64,000 nucleotides of DNA from contig NZ_CP045871.1 in the NCBI RefSeq assembly GCF_009650135.1, forward strand, positions 2,094,001 through 2,158,000, written 5' to 3'. Source of the stretch: Litorivicinus lipolyticus (GTDB lineage Bacteria > Pseudomonadota > Gammaproteobacteria > Pseudomonadales > Litorivicinaceae). This document shows, in pieces, positions 9,011 through 17,627 of the stretch (positions are counted from its first letter, which is position 1; each line of letters starts with the position of its first letter). The notes under the pieces are model-generated. The model did not search any database, was not told where the DNA came from, and saw only the letters and a program-made list of their open reading frames with translations. The position numbers and the translations under genes were made by a program.

Positions 9011-10261
9011 ATGAAGTTGAAGCCTACACTTGCCGCCATCTTGGCCGCATCTGCCGCAGCACTGAGCCCCGCACACGCCAATGAAGTTGAAGTACTTCAC
9101 TACTGGACCAGCGGCGGCGAAGCCAAAAGTGTTGCCTACCTAAAAGAACGTTTGACCGCATCCGGCGTTAGCTGGAAAGACTTTGCGGTCGCCGGTGGTG
9201 GCGGTGAAAACGCCATGACCGTACTGAAATCACGCGCCGTGTCCGGCAACCCGCCGACTGCCGCACAAATCAAAGGGCCGTCCATCCAAGAATGGGGCGA
9301 GCTGGGCTTTTTGGCCGATATCGACTCGGTCGCTAAAGCTAACAACTGGGATGGCTTGCTGCCTGGCGTGGTATCCGACGTGATGAAGCACGACGGCAAA
9401 TACGTCGCCGCACCCGTCAACGTTCACCGCGTCAACTGGCTGTGGGCTAACCCAGAGGTATTCAAGAAAGCCGGTGCTACCATCCCGACGACCTGGGCTG
9501 ACTTCATGGTCCAAGCCAAGAAACTGCAAGACGCGGGCTTCATCGCCCTCGCACACGGCGGCCAGGCATGGCAGGACGCGACCGTATTTGAAGCGGTCGT
9601 ATTGGGTGTCGGCGGCGCTGACTACTACCAAAAAGCCTTCGTAGAGCTGGACATGGACGCGTTGAACAGCGCCACCACCGAGGAAGTCTTCAAGGTCTTC
9701 GGCGAGCTGCGTCAGTTCATCGACTCGAACAGCCCCGGTCGTGACTGGAACGTCGCCACATCAATGGTCATCAACGGCGAAGCCGGCATGCAGATCATGG
9801 GTGACTGGGCCAAAGGCGAATTCGGCGTTGCCGGCAAATCAGCAGGTACCGACTACGTCTGTGTCGCTGCACCGGGCACTTCGGGCGCGTACACCTTCAA
9901 CGTTGATTCGTTTGCCTTCTTTAACCAGAGCGACGCCGGCGCACAAGACGCCCAGCAAGCCATGGCCAAAGAAATCCTGAGCACCGAGTTCCAAGAAGTC
10001 TTCAACCTGAACAAGGGCTCGATCCCGGCTCGTTTAGGCATGGCACGCGATCAATTCGACAGCTGTGCACATGACTCAATGGATGCCTTCGTCGCCAGTT
10101 CAGCCAACGGCTCACTGGTCCCCAGCTTTGCCCATGGCATGGCGGTTTCAGAAGCAGTCTCCGGCGCCATCTACGACGTCGCGACCAACTACTTCAACTC
10201 CGACACCTCGGCTAACGACGGCGCCAGCCAACTGGTCAGCGCCATCAAAGCGGCCATGTAA
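9011..10261 (+). CDS. Sugar ABC transporter substrate-binding protein, GtsA-like
   Basis: 416 residues with a signal peptide (about 1-23, cleavage near AHA-NE), then a CUT1 solute-binding fold. The opening VEVLHYWTSGGEAKSVAYLK closely resembles glucose/mannose-type binding proteins of Pseudomonas. Two cysteines near 285 and 352 may form a disulphide. It delivers sugar to the two permeases that follow. The ATG has GAGG 8 nt upstream. High expression is expected relative to the permeases, because a stable hairpin lies directly downstream. Confidence 0.92.
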   Translation: MKLKPTLAAILAASAAALSPAHANEVEVLHYWTSGGEAKSVAYLKERLTASGVSWKDFAVAGGGGENAMTVLKSRAVSGNPPTAAQIKGPSIQEWGELGFLADIDSVAKANNWDGLLPGVVSDVMKHDGKYVAAPVNVHRVNWLWANPEVFKKAGATIPTTWADFMVQAKKLQDAGFIALAHGGQAWQDATVFEAVVLGVGGADYYQKAFVELDMDALNSATTEEVFKVFGELRQFIDSNSPGRDWNVATSMVINGEAGMQIMGDWAKGEFGVAGKSAGTDYVCVAAPGTSGAYTFNVDSFAFFNQSDAGAQDAQQAMAKEILSTEFQEVFNLNKGSIPARLGMARDQFDSCAHDSMDAFVASSANGSLVPSFAHGMAVSEAVSGAIYDVATNYFNSDTSANDGASQLVSAIKAAM

Positions 10262-10287
10262 GACGAGTTAATTCGTCTGAACACCCC

Positions 10288-10305
10288 GGGGGCCTTAGGG
10301 CCCCC
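10288..10305 (+). promoter_or_regulatory. GC-rich intercistronic hairpin between binding protein and permease
   Basis: GGGGGCC (10288-10294) pairs with GGCCCCC (10299-10305) around a TTAG loop. A second smaller hairpin AGACGA/TCGTCT lies at 10261-10278. There is no T-run, so this is more likely a 3'-end stabiliser or attenuator than a full terminator. That is a common arrangement for raising binding-protein levels over permease levels. Confidence 0.6.
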
Positions 10306-10328
10306 ACTCTAAACCCACGGGAATTCCT

Positions 10329-11222
10329 ATGTCATCGCAACGCAGACCTTCGGGGTCGCTCGAACGGCTATTGCCCAAAATTGTGCTCGCACCGACCACA
10401 CTCGCCATGGTGGTTTGCATGTACGGCTTCATTTTGTGGACGGGCGCATTGTCCTTCACCAGTAGCCGCATGCTGCCGCAGTGGAACTTTGCCGGCTTTG
10501 ATCAGTACGAACGACTGTTCAATAACCCGCGCTGGGACGTCGCGATGTCTAACCTGGTCGTATTTGGCGTGCTGTTCATTGCGATTTCACTGGTCTTGGG
10601 CCTAGCGCTTGCTATTTTCCTGGATCAAAAGATTCGCGGCGAAGGCGCTATTCGCACGATCTACCTGTACCCCATGGCGGTGTCATTTGTAGTCACCGGT
10701 ACCGCCTGGAAATGGATTTTGAACCCCGGCTTGGGCCTTGAAAAATTGGTCCGCGACATGGGGTTTACCGATTTCGAATTCCGCTGGCTGGTCGAGCAGG
10801 ACATGGCGATCTACACCATCGTGATTGCCGCCGTCTGGCAGTCCAGCGGCTTTGTTATGGCAATGTTCTTGGCCGGTCTACGCGGCATTGATGACTCGCT
10901 GATTAAGGCCGCACACATCGATGGCGCGTCACCGACCCAGGCCTACTGGCACGTGATCTTACCAATCTTACGGCCGGCATTTTTCAGCGCTGTGGTGATC
11001 TTGTCGCACATCGCCATTAAGAGTTTTGACTTGGTCCAGGCGCTGACCGGCGGCGGCCCAGGCTACTCGTCCGATCTGCCGGCCAACTTTATGTACACCT
11101 TTGCCTTTAACCGCGCCCAGATGGGCGTCGGTGCCGCCAGCGCCATGGTCATGCTGTTTGGTGTGCTGGCCATTTTGGTGCCCTACCTGTACTCCGAATT
11201 ACGAGGGTCTAACCGTGACTAA
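10329..11222 (+). CDS. Sugar ABC transporter permease, MalF-type (GtsB-like)
   Basis: 297 residues with six hydrophobic helices. The cytoplasmic EAA loop reads IKAAHIDGASPTQAYWHVILP near residue 195-215, which docks onto the ATPase. It forms a heterodimeric channel with the next gene product in the inner membrane. The ATG at 10329 has GGGAA upstream. Its stop overlaps the following permease start by 8 bp. Confidence 0.93.
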   Translation: MSSQRRPSGSLERLLPKIVLAPTTLAMVVCMYGFILWTGALSFTSSRMLPQWNFAGFDQYERLFNNPRWDVAMSNLVVFGVLFIAISLVLGLALAIFLDQKIRGEGAIRTIYLYPMAVSFVVTGTAWKWILNPGLGLEKLVRDMGFTDFEFRWLVEQDMAIYTIVIAAVWQSSGFVMAMFLAGLRGIDDSLIKAAHIDGASPTQAYWHVILPILRPAFFSAVVILSHIAIKSFDLVQALTGGGPGYSSDLPANFMYTFAFNRAQMGVGAASAMVMLFGVLAILVPYLYSELRGSNRD

Positions 11223-12075
11223 CACTTCCATGAGCTGGCAACGCGGGCTGATCTACGCAATTTTGCTGGTGTTTGCGGCGATCTACTTGGTTCCGCTGTA
11301 CGTCATGCTGACAACGTCGCTTAAAGACATCGAAGAAATCCGCCAGGGCAACCTGCTGGCGCTGCCCGACAGCCCTACCTTGTATGCCTGGAGCAAGGCC
11401 TGGTCCAGCGCCTGCACCGGCAGCGAGTGCCAAGGCCTGGCCCCGTTCTTTTGGAACAGCGTACGCATTGTAGTTCCGGCCGTGATCATCTCGACCGTGG
11501 TCGGCGCGCTCAATGGCTATGCCTTGGCTAAATGGCGCTTCCGCGGCTCCGAGATGCTGTTCGGCGCCCTGTTATTTGGGTGTTTTATCCCATTCCAAGT
11601 CATTTTGTTGCCGATGGCGCGCTTGCTGGCGACCCTGGGTCTGGCCAACACCGTCACCGGATTAGTGCTGGTTCACGTGATCTATGGGGTGGCTTTTACG
11701 ACCCTATTTTTCCGCAACTTTTACGTCAGCGTACCCAGTGAACTGGTCAAGGCGGCGCAACTGGATGGGGCCGGGTTCTTTGCGATTTTTCGGCATATTT
11801 TCCTGCCGATTTCATTGCCCATTTTCACCGTCACGCTGATCTGGCAGTTCACCCAGATCTGGAACGACTTCTTGTTTGGGGTGGTCTATTCCGGCCCCGG
11901 TACACAGCCAATTACCGTCGCCCTTAATAACCTGGTGAACACCTCCATGGGCGGCAAGGAATACAACGTCGATATGGCCGCCGCCATCATCGCAGCACTG
12001 CCGACACTGGTGATTTATGTGTTGGCGGGTAAATATTTTGTGCGCGGCCTAACAGCCGGCGCGGTTAAGGGGTAA
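11215..12075 (+). CDS. Sugar ABC transporter permease, MalG-type (GtsC-like)
   Basis: 286 residues with six helices and an EAA loop (VKAAQLDGAGFFAIFRHIFLP). The GTG at 11215 is chosen because GAGGG lies 8 nt upstream inside the previous gene; the ATG at 11230 would be too far from it. Upstream in-frame codons encode a non-homologous stretch. It partners with the MalF-type permease, and the ATPase gene starts 3 bp after its stop. Confidence 0.92.
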   Translation: MTNTSMSWQRGLIYAILLVFAAIYLVPLYVMLTTSLKDIEEIRQGNLLALPDSPTLYAWSKAWSSACTGSECQGLAPFFWNSVRIVVPAVIISTVVGALNGYALAKWRFRGSEMLFGALLFGCFIPFQVILLPMARLLATLGLANTVTGLVLVHVIYGVAFTTLFFRNFYVSVPSELVKAAQLDGAGFFAIFRHIFLPISLPIFTVTLIWQFTQIWNDFLFGVVYSGPGTQPITVALNNLVNTSMGGKEYNVDMAAAIIAALPTLVIYVLAGKYFVRGLTAGAVKG

Positions 12076-12078
12076 GTC

Positions 12079-13170
12079 ATGGGTTCTTTACGCATCAACC
12101 AAGTCACCAAGTCGTTCGGCGACACCGAGGTCCTCAAGGGCATCAATATCGACGTCCAAAACGGCGAATTTATTATCCTGGTCGGGCCGTCCGGCTGCGG
12201 TAAATCGACCCTGATGAACATGATCGCCGGGCTCGAAAGCGTGACGGCCGGCACCCTCGAAATGGATGGCCGTGACGTCACCCACATATCGCCCAAGGAC
12301 CGTGACATCGCCATGGTGTTCCAGTCCTACGCGCTGTATCCCACCATGACGGTCGGCCGCAACATTTCGTTCGGACTGGAAATGCGCGGCGTCGACAAAG
12401 TCGAACGCGAGCGCGTCGTCGCTGAGGTCGCTGCGCTGCTGCAAATCGACCATTTACTGGACCGTAAACCCTCGCAACTGTCCGGCGGCCAGCGCCAACG
12501 CGTCGCCATGGGTCGGGCGCTGGCGCGCTCACCGGAAGTGTTTTTGTTCGACGAACCGTTATCGAACTTAGACGCCAAACTGCGCGTCGAGATGCGCACC
12601 GAAATCAAAAAACTGCACAAGCGCCTGGGCACCACCATCGTGTATGTGACCCACGACCAGGTCGAGGCCATGACACTGGCCGACCGTATCGCGGTCATGA
12701 AAGACGGTATTTTGCAGCAGCTGGGGACGCCGGCGGAAATTTACGACAACCCGGCCAACCAGTTTGTGGCCGGCTTCATGGGCTCGCCGCCGATGAACTT
12801 TATCGACGTCGATACCTGTGAGGGGGGCGACATTGAGGTCGAAATCGGGGGCCAAACCCATCGCCTGACACTGCCCTGCTCGCCCGGCATCGCTGCCAGC
12901 GGGCTGGCCCGAGTGGTGCTGGGGATTCGCCCGGAAATGATCACCCAGCCAAAACCTGAAAACCGCGACGGCATCGCCGCGCACATGAACTTTGATGTGA
13001 TCGAACCAATGGGCGCTGACACCATGGCCATTGGCGAGTGGAATGGCCAAACGCTATTGGCTCGGCTGTCGCCCGAAGCCGGTCAAAAAGCCGGCCCGGC
13101 CACGGCGATTCAACTGGACACCAGCAAGTGTGTCGCGTTTGATGGCGCAAACGGAGAAAGGATTCGCTAG
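12079..13170 (+). CDS. Sugar ABC transporter ATP-binding protein (MalK/UgpC type, GtsD-like)
   Basis: 363 residues. Walker A GPSGCGKST is near 35-43, Q-loop MVFQSYALYP, signature LSGGQRQRVAMGRA, Walker B VFLFDEPLSNLD and switch His in VTHDQ. A C-terminal OB-fold (about 240-363) is typical of CUT1 ATPases that energise several sugar transporters. Its stop is directly followed by the ATG of the oxidoreductase. Confidence 0.95.
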   Translation: MGSLRINQVTKSFGDTEVLKGINIDVQNGEFIILVGPSGCGKSTLMNMIAGLESVTAGTLEMDGRDVTHISPKDRDIAMVFQSYALYPTMTVGRNISFGLEMRGVDKVERERVVAEVAALLQIDHLLDRKPSQLSGGQRQRVAMGRALARSPEVFLFDEPLSNLDAKLRVEMRTEIKKLHKRLGTTIVYVTHDQVEAMTLADRIAVMKDGILQQLGTPAEIYDNPANQFVAGFMGSPPMNFIDVDTCEGGDIEVEIGGQTHRLTLPCSPGIAASGLARVVLGIRPEMITQPKPENRDGIAAHMNFDVIEPMGADTMAIGEWNGQTLLARLSPEAGQKAGPATAIQLDTSKCVAFDGANGERIR

Positions 13171-14082
13171 ATGCGCTTTGGTGTTTTGGGTTACGGCAAG
13201 TTGGTGCGCGAGCAAGTCGCGCAGGCGTTTGAGGACGCGGGGCACCCGATCGTCGCGGTCGGCAGCCTGTCCGGCACGCGCCCGGACGGGTTCGCCGGCA
13301 ACCTGCACCGAACCTACACCGGGTGCATCGATGACCCCGCGGTCGAAGCGCTGTACATCGCGACCCCAAACCTATTGCACGTGCCGCTGTGCATTGAAGC
13401 CATGGGCGCAGGCAAACCGGTGTTGTGCGAAAAACCGATCGCCATGAACGCAGACCAGCGCGATCAACTGATTCAAACCCAAGCCAAGACCGGCGGCCAC
13501 GTGCATGAAGCCTTCATGCTTGAACACCATCCCCAGTGGTCACAGATCGAAACGCTGGCGCTGGGCGACCAACGCGTACTGACGACCTCGTTTACCTACG
13601 GGCCGAGGCGCGGTGATGATGTCCGCTCCAAAGCCAATTTAGGCGGCGGTGTGTGGCTGGACATCGGCTGTTATGGGCTATACGCCTGCTATCGCTTTGG
13701 CGGGCGCCGCCTGATCGACATTGACGGCCGCTGCGAGGTCGACAACGGCGTGACCACACGCGTGGTGGTGCGTCTACAATTCGCCGAGGGCTTGGAAGCT
13801 CTGGTCACGGTATCCAGCCAGCATTTTCGCCAACAGTCGCTGAATCTGGTCACCGACAGCGGCCGTTTAACGATGCCGCGCCCGTTCAATCCCGAGGGGC
13901 CTGCGATCAACACCTGGGAAACCGACGCCGGCACCGAAACATTGACCTCGCACGGCAATCACTACGCGGCCATGATCGAGCACTTTGTCGCCCATGCTGG
14001 CGAACCAGGCATTGCCTTTGACGAACGCACGCGCTTAATCGGCACGTGGAGCGATCAAATCACGGCCCATCTCGGCTTTTAG
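13171..14082 (+). CDS. Gfo/Idh/MocA-family NAD(P)-dependent oxidoreductase
   Basis: 303 residues. The N-terminal Rossmann fold begins MRFGVLGYGKL, and EKPIAMN (near 89-95) is the conserved EKP motif with the catalytic Lys. The C-terminal half carries the beta-sheet substrate domain. It is translated directly behind the sugar ATPase, with GGAGAAAGG as ribosome site inside that gene. It probably oxidises or interconverts the sugar brought in by the transporter, but the substrate is unknown. Confidence 0.88.
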   Translation: MRFGVLGYGKLVREQVAQAFEDAGHPIVAVGSLSGTRPDGFAGNLHRTYTGCIDDPAVEALYIATPNLLHVPLCIEAMGAGKPVLCEKPIAMNADQRDQLIQTQAKTGGHVHEAFMLEHHPQWSQIETLALGDQRVLTTSFTYGPRRGDDVRSKANLGGGVWLDIGCYGLYACYRFGGRRLIDIDGRCEVDNGVTTRVVVRLQFAEGLEALVTVSSQHFRQQSLNLVTDSGRLTMPRPFNPEGPAINTWETDAGTETLTSHGNHYAAMIEHFVAHAGEPGIAFDERTRLIGTWSDQITAHLGF

Positions 14083-14085
14083 GCC

Positions 14086-14748
14086 GTGGCCTGGCCTGAC
14101 GACCTTGAACTGCGCCGCTCTCGGCGCAAAACCCTGAGTCTGCTAGTCGAGCGCGACCGGATCATCGTGCGCGCCCCGCTGCGCACGCCTCAGCATCAAA
14201 TCCTGAGCCTAATCGAGCACAAACTCGGTTGGGCGCGCGCACGCCGCGATGCGTTTCAGGCGCCGCCCGCCATCGATGCGCATATGCTGTTGCACTGGCG
14301 AGGTCAGCGCGTCCAGTTAGGCACACCGGACTGCCCGTTCAGCGCCTGCCCGGGGCCTGCGGTGCGCCAGCCCAATGCCTGGATTCGCCAACGCCTGGTC
14401 GATCAGTACCGCGCCTACGCCTTAGCCTATTTCAACGAAAGATCGTCCCATTGGAGCGCTCAACTGGGCGTCACTATTGGCGCGGTGAGCGTGCGCGACT
14501 ACCGCGCGCGCTGGGGCAGTTGCAGCCGCAATGGCGAACTCAAATTTAACTGGCGACTGATGATGGCACCGCCCGCCGTTGCTGACTATGTGGCCATTCA
14601 CGAGGTTTGTCATCGGCTTGAAATGAACCATTCCAAGGCCTTTTGGCGCTGGGTTGAATCGCTCTGCCCCGACTGGCGCGTGCAGCGCAAATGGCTAAAC
14701 GAGCACGGCCCAGCACTCATGAATGCACTGCCAAAGTCAGGTGAATAA
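14086..14748 (+). CDS. YgjP-type M48-like metallopeptidase (DUF45)
   Basis: 220 residues. The zinc motif HEVCH is at 172-176, with the downstream conserved NHSKAFW at 181-187 and the family signature RARWGSCSRNGELKFNWRL at 140-158. The GTG start at 14086 follows the oxidoreductase stop by 3 bp. The physiological substrate of this widespread family is poorly known. It probably shares the sugar-cluster transcript only by proximity. Confidence 0.88.
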   Translation: MAWPDDLELRRSRRKTLSLLVERDRIIVRAPLRTPQHQILSLIEHKLGWARARRDAFQAPPAIDAHMLLHWRGQRVQLGTPDCPFSACPGPAVRQPNAWIRQRLVDQYRAYALAYFNERSSHWSAQLGVTIGAVSVRDYRARWGSCSRNGELKFNWRLMMAPPAVADYVAIHEVCHRLEMNHSKAFWRWVESLCPDWRVQRKWLNEHGPALMNALPKSGE

Positions 14749-14843
14749 AACTATCGCATAGCGGAAATTTCATCGCTTTCGCGTTTTTGCCGTCGCCCTA
14801 TACTGCGCCGGTACCTCATTACTGCACACACAAGGAGCCCAGC

Positions 14844-15038
14844 ATGAGCACACACAAGCGCTACAACGCATTTAACCCTCTCGCCACCCCCGCGCAAGCG
14901 CTGTCATGGTTGGCTTTCCCCTTTGTTGCCCTGGCGCGCCTGTCGGACTCGCTGCTGGCCACCGAAGAAGCGCTGCGCGCCATGCGCCGCGAAGCGGAAT
15001 TCCTCAACCGTGTCGGACGCACCCAACTGGGCCGCTAA
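14844..15038 (+). CDS. Small hypothetical protein with amphipathic helix
   Basis: 64 residues, family not recognised. The ATG at 14844 has a perfect AAGGAG 6 nt upstream, and a strong terminator follows, so it is a real compact transcription unit. Residues 17-37 are hydrophobic (ALSWLAFPFVALARLSDSLL), followed by a charged helix rich in Arg and Glu. It might attach to the membrane or bind another protein. The region 14749-14843 carries its leader and presumably its promoter. Confidence 0.7.
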   Translation: MSTHKRYNAFNPLATPAQALSWLAFPFVALARLSDSLLATEEALRAMRREAEFLNRVGRTQLGR

Positions 15039-15054
15039 AACCACGCTATAGTCA

Positions 15055-15080
15055 GGGGCCTTATTAAAGGCCCCTTTTTT
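15055..15080 (+). terminator. Intrinsic terminator directly before the glycosylase start
   Basis: GGGGCCTT (15055-15062) pairs with AAGGCCCC (15067-15074) around ATTA, followed by six Ts (15075-15080). The next gene's ATG is at 15081, touching the last T. Confidence 0.92.
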
Positions 15081-15668
15081 ATGTCCGATCCCTACGCACA
15101 CCTGCTGTCGTTGCCGTATCAAACCCTGCGTGAATATATCGTTCAGTCCGGTCCCGTCGACCTCGGACAACGCTTTGTTGCGAACCCGTGGGAAGCGATC
15201 GTCCGCACCGTGATTGGCCAGCAGGTCAGCACGTCAGCAGCCCACTCGATCTGGTCGAAGGTGCAAAGCGCGGCCGCTGGCGATCTATTTGACTGTTTTT
15301 TGGATCAGCCCGAGCAACTCGACGGGTGCGGACTGTCGCGGGCAAAACTGCGCACCTTGACGGAGTTGCTGCGTGCCGGGCGCGACGGTCAGCTGGACCT
15401 GGCGTGGCTGGCGACGCAGCCGATGGCCGTGCGCCTGGAGCAGCTGTTGCCGTACTGGGGCATCGGGCCATGGTCCGTCGAAATGTTTAGCCTGTTTCAT
15501 GCGCGCGACCCGGATGTGTGGTCGCCCGGCGACTTGGCGTTAAAAAAAGGCGCCGCCGGATTTGCCGGCGATGCCGGTGCGGACGCCTTAATCGAAGCCA
15601 CCCGACCCTACCGTTCGTACTTGGCGCTGTATTGTTGGCGCGCGGCCAACGCTAAGTTGTTCGGCTAA
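15081..15668 (+). CDS. AlkA-like DNA-3-methyladenine glycosylase II (HhH-GPD)
   Basis: 195 residues of the helix-hairpin-helix GPD superfamily. IGQQVS at 45-50 is the typical first helix, the hairpin is LLPYWGIGPWSVEMF (122-136), and catalytic Asp151 lies in SPGDLALKK. It removes alkylated purines from DNA. It is shorter than E. coli AlkA (282) because the N-terminal TBP-like domain is absent. The start abuts a terminator and has no Shine-Dalgarno, so the true start or the transcription signal is uncertain. Its stop overlaps hemH tail-to-tail. Confidence 0.88.
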   Translation: MSDPYAHLLSLPYQTLREYIVQSGPVDLGQRFVANPWEAIVRTVIGQQVSTSAAHSIWSKVQSAAAGDLFDCFLDQPEQLDGCGLSRAKLRTLTELLRAGRDGQLDLAWLATQPMAVRLEQLLPYWGIGPWSVEMFSLFHARDPDVWSPGDLALKKGAAGFAGDAGADALIEATRPYRSYLALYCWRAANAKLFG

Positions 15669-16690
15669 ACCCAGCCGGCCAGCTCTTCGCCGACCAACTG
15701 ATTAATCATGGCGGTGCCCAGCGCCGAATCGTTCAAGCAAGGCACAAAGGCAAAGTTTTCGCCGCCGTGATGCTTGAATATTTCAGCCCCTTCGATGGCC
15801 AACTCTTCCAAGGTTTCCAAACAATCCGCACTGAACCCCGGGGCCGCAATCAGCATGTTTTTGACCCCACGCTTGGCGGCCGCTTCAATGCTGACATCGG
15901 TGTAGGGTTGCAACCATTCCTTGGGCCCAAAGCGCGATTGGAAGGTCTGTTGATACTGATCAGCCGGCCAATCCAATGCCTCACGGATAAGGCGGCCTGA
16001 TTTGGCACAGAAGCAGTGGTACGGATCGCCTTTGTCCAGGTACTCCTTGGGCACGCCGTGAAAACTGGTCATCAGCAAATCCGGCGTCCAGTCCAAGCCG
16101 GCGACGTGATCGCGGATGCTCTGGGCAATGGCGTTCACATACGCGGGGTGGTCATGGTACTGCGGCAGTGTCCGCACCGCCGGCTGCCAGCGCTGTTTTT
16201 GCAGCCACTCGAAGACCTTGTCATTGACCGTCGCCGTGGTCGCCGCACTGTACTGGGGGTACAACGGCACCACCAAGATCCGGTCACAACCGCCCCCAGC
16301 CAACGCATCCATGCCCACGGCGATGCTGGGGTTGCCGTAACGCATGGCCCATTCAACCTGAACGTTCGGCCAGTGTGCGGCTGCGTGTGCCGCCAGGGCG
16401 TCGGACTGGTTTCGGGTAATTGTGCGCAGCGGCGATTCGTCCAGCTCACGGTTCCAAATGCTGTCGTAAGCTTTACCGGATTTCTGCGGGCGCAGGCTCA
16501 AAATAATGCCCTGCAAAATCGGCTGCCACAGCAACGGGCTCAGTTCGATGACCCGGCGGTCGGACAGAAATTCCGACAGGTAGCGGCGCATGGACCAGTA
16601 ATCGGTGGCATCAGGGGTGCCAAGGTTGACCAGCAGTACGCCAACGCGTGGTGGTTTGACCGCAGGGTGTTCGGCAGGCAGGTGACTCAT
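15665..16690 (-). CDS. hemH: Ferrochelatase
   Basis: 341 residues. Inserts Fe2+ into protoporphyrin IX at the inner membrane surface as the last step of haem synthesis. The family start VGVLLVNLGTPDAT, MRYGNPSI, VVPLYPQYSAATTATV, the catalytic His in TSFHGVPKEYLDKGDPYHC and the C-terminal PGFSADCLETLEEL motif are all visible. The ATG at 16690 has AAGGAT upstream. It supplies haem for the cytochromes c' and b561 in this window and others. The stop shares CTAA with the glycosylase stop. Confidence 0.96.
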   Translation of the reverse strand: MSHLPAEHPAVKPPRVGVLLVNLGTPDATDYWSMRRYLSEFLSDRRVIELSPLLWQPILQGIILSLRPQKSGKAYDSIWNRELDESPLRTITRNQSDALAAHAAAHWPNVQVEWAMRYGNPSIAVGMDALAGGGCDRILVVPLYPQYSAATTATVNDKVFEWLQKQRWQPAVRTLPQYHDHPAYVNAIAQSIRDHVAGLDWTPDLLMTSFHGVPKEYLDKGDPYHCFCAKSGRLIREALDWPADQYQQTFQSRFGPKEWLQPYTDVSIEAAAKRGVKNMLIAAPGFSADCLETLEELAIEGAEIFKHHGGENFAFVPCLNDSALGTAMINQLVGEELAGWV

Positions 16691-16747
16691 GTCGGGATCC
16701 TTATTTAGCTTCCTCCATCATTGGGCCATCAACCGCCGCGCGCAAGG

Positions 16748-17554
16748 TTAGGCGATCAAACTTCGGCCATCGACCCGAATCAAACGTTCATTGCGACGGC
16801 GCCCCATGGCCATGGCCTCGTGCGCAATATCCATCAATTCAGAGGCGCTAATAGGATGGTCGGCATGGCAGGTCGCGACCGCAACGCGCTTGGCCCAACC
16901 GTCTAGACTTAGCAGCCGGCGCGCGACCACCGCGGCCCCGGCGTCGACCTCGCCGGGCAACAAAACACCATACAACCGCTCGGCCAAGCGCCCGAACTCA
17001 TCCCCCGGCCGGCAAATACACGACAGCATGTCGTTGGACGGCATCGGTAGCCCGGTATTGGACTCGATCAGGATCACAGACAACGAATGGCGGTCACGTC
17101 GCGAGCGACCGTGCAGTTTATACAGCGCCGCTTTGAAACCGTGGTGATTCAACAGCCCAGACTCGGTGTCCAGCAGCACAAAGTGCTGCAAGTCGCGCCC
17201 GGTGTCGTAGAGTTCGCGCATGGCACTGCTCATGCGATCCATCGCCAACAGCTGAATTTGTAACAGCGACGGCGACGAGTCGGCGCACATTAAGATGTCC
17301 GCACCCAACGCCAGCATGTGACGCGCCAAGCGCGGTTGGGTCGACTCGACCCAGGCGACGACGGGACGGGCATAGGGCTGGTCGATGCGAAAATCATTGA
17401 TCCAGCGTTCGGCGGCGGCGGGGTCGGCGGCATCGACCATCATCCAGTCGCAGCCCAGTTCGGCGTCCATGGTCCACTCACAACCCAGCGGCGTTAATAA
17501 ACCAGCGATCGCGTGCAGCGACTCCTGGCTGAGGGAACGAAGCAAGACGCGCAT
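16748..17554 (-). CDS. Degenerate GGDEF protein with receiver-like N-terminus
   Basis: 268 residues. Residues 1-105 look like a receiver-type alpha/beta fold without a clear phosphoacceptor. Residues 125-268 follow a GGDEF domain: DTESGLLNHHGFKAAL matches the usual D-LTGLxNRR opening. In the active-site hairpin, RPGDEFGRLAERLYGVLLP aligns with RPxDxxxRLGGDEFxVLLP, so the catalytic GGDEF is AERLY (191-195). The apparent PGDEF at 183-187 is a coincidence. The RxxD inhibitory site (RPGD, 182-185) sits exactly five residues upstream as in real cyclases. It is probably inactive as an enzyme and possibly a c-di-GMP receptor. The ATG has GGAGAG upstream. Confidence 0.78.
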   Translation of the reverse strand: MRVLLRSLSQESLHAIAGLLTPLGCEWTMDAELGCDWMMVDAADPAAAERWINDFRIDQPYARPVVAWVESTQPRLARHMLALGADILMCADSSPSLLQIQLLAMDRMSSAMRELYDTGRDLQHFVLLDTESGLLNHHGFKAALYKLHGRSRRDRHSLSVILIESNTGLPMPSNDMLSCICRPGDEFGRLAERLYGVLLPGEVDAGAAVVARRLLSLDGWAKRVAVATCHADHPISASELMDIAHEAMAMGRRRNERLIRVDGRSLIA

Positions 17555-17627
17555 GACACTCTCTCCTGAACAAGGTTGTTCAGACTAGACCCACGCCGCG
17601 CGTCTGCCCGCGCGCCAGTTAACAGTT

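Noticed and set aside
16999..17008. PGDEF read as a working diguanylate cyclase site
   Set aside because: The register of flanking conserved residues places the catalytic hairpin nine residues later, where it reads AERLY.
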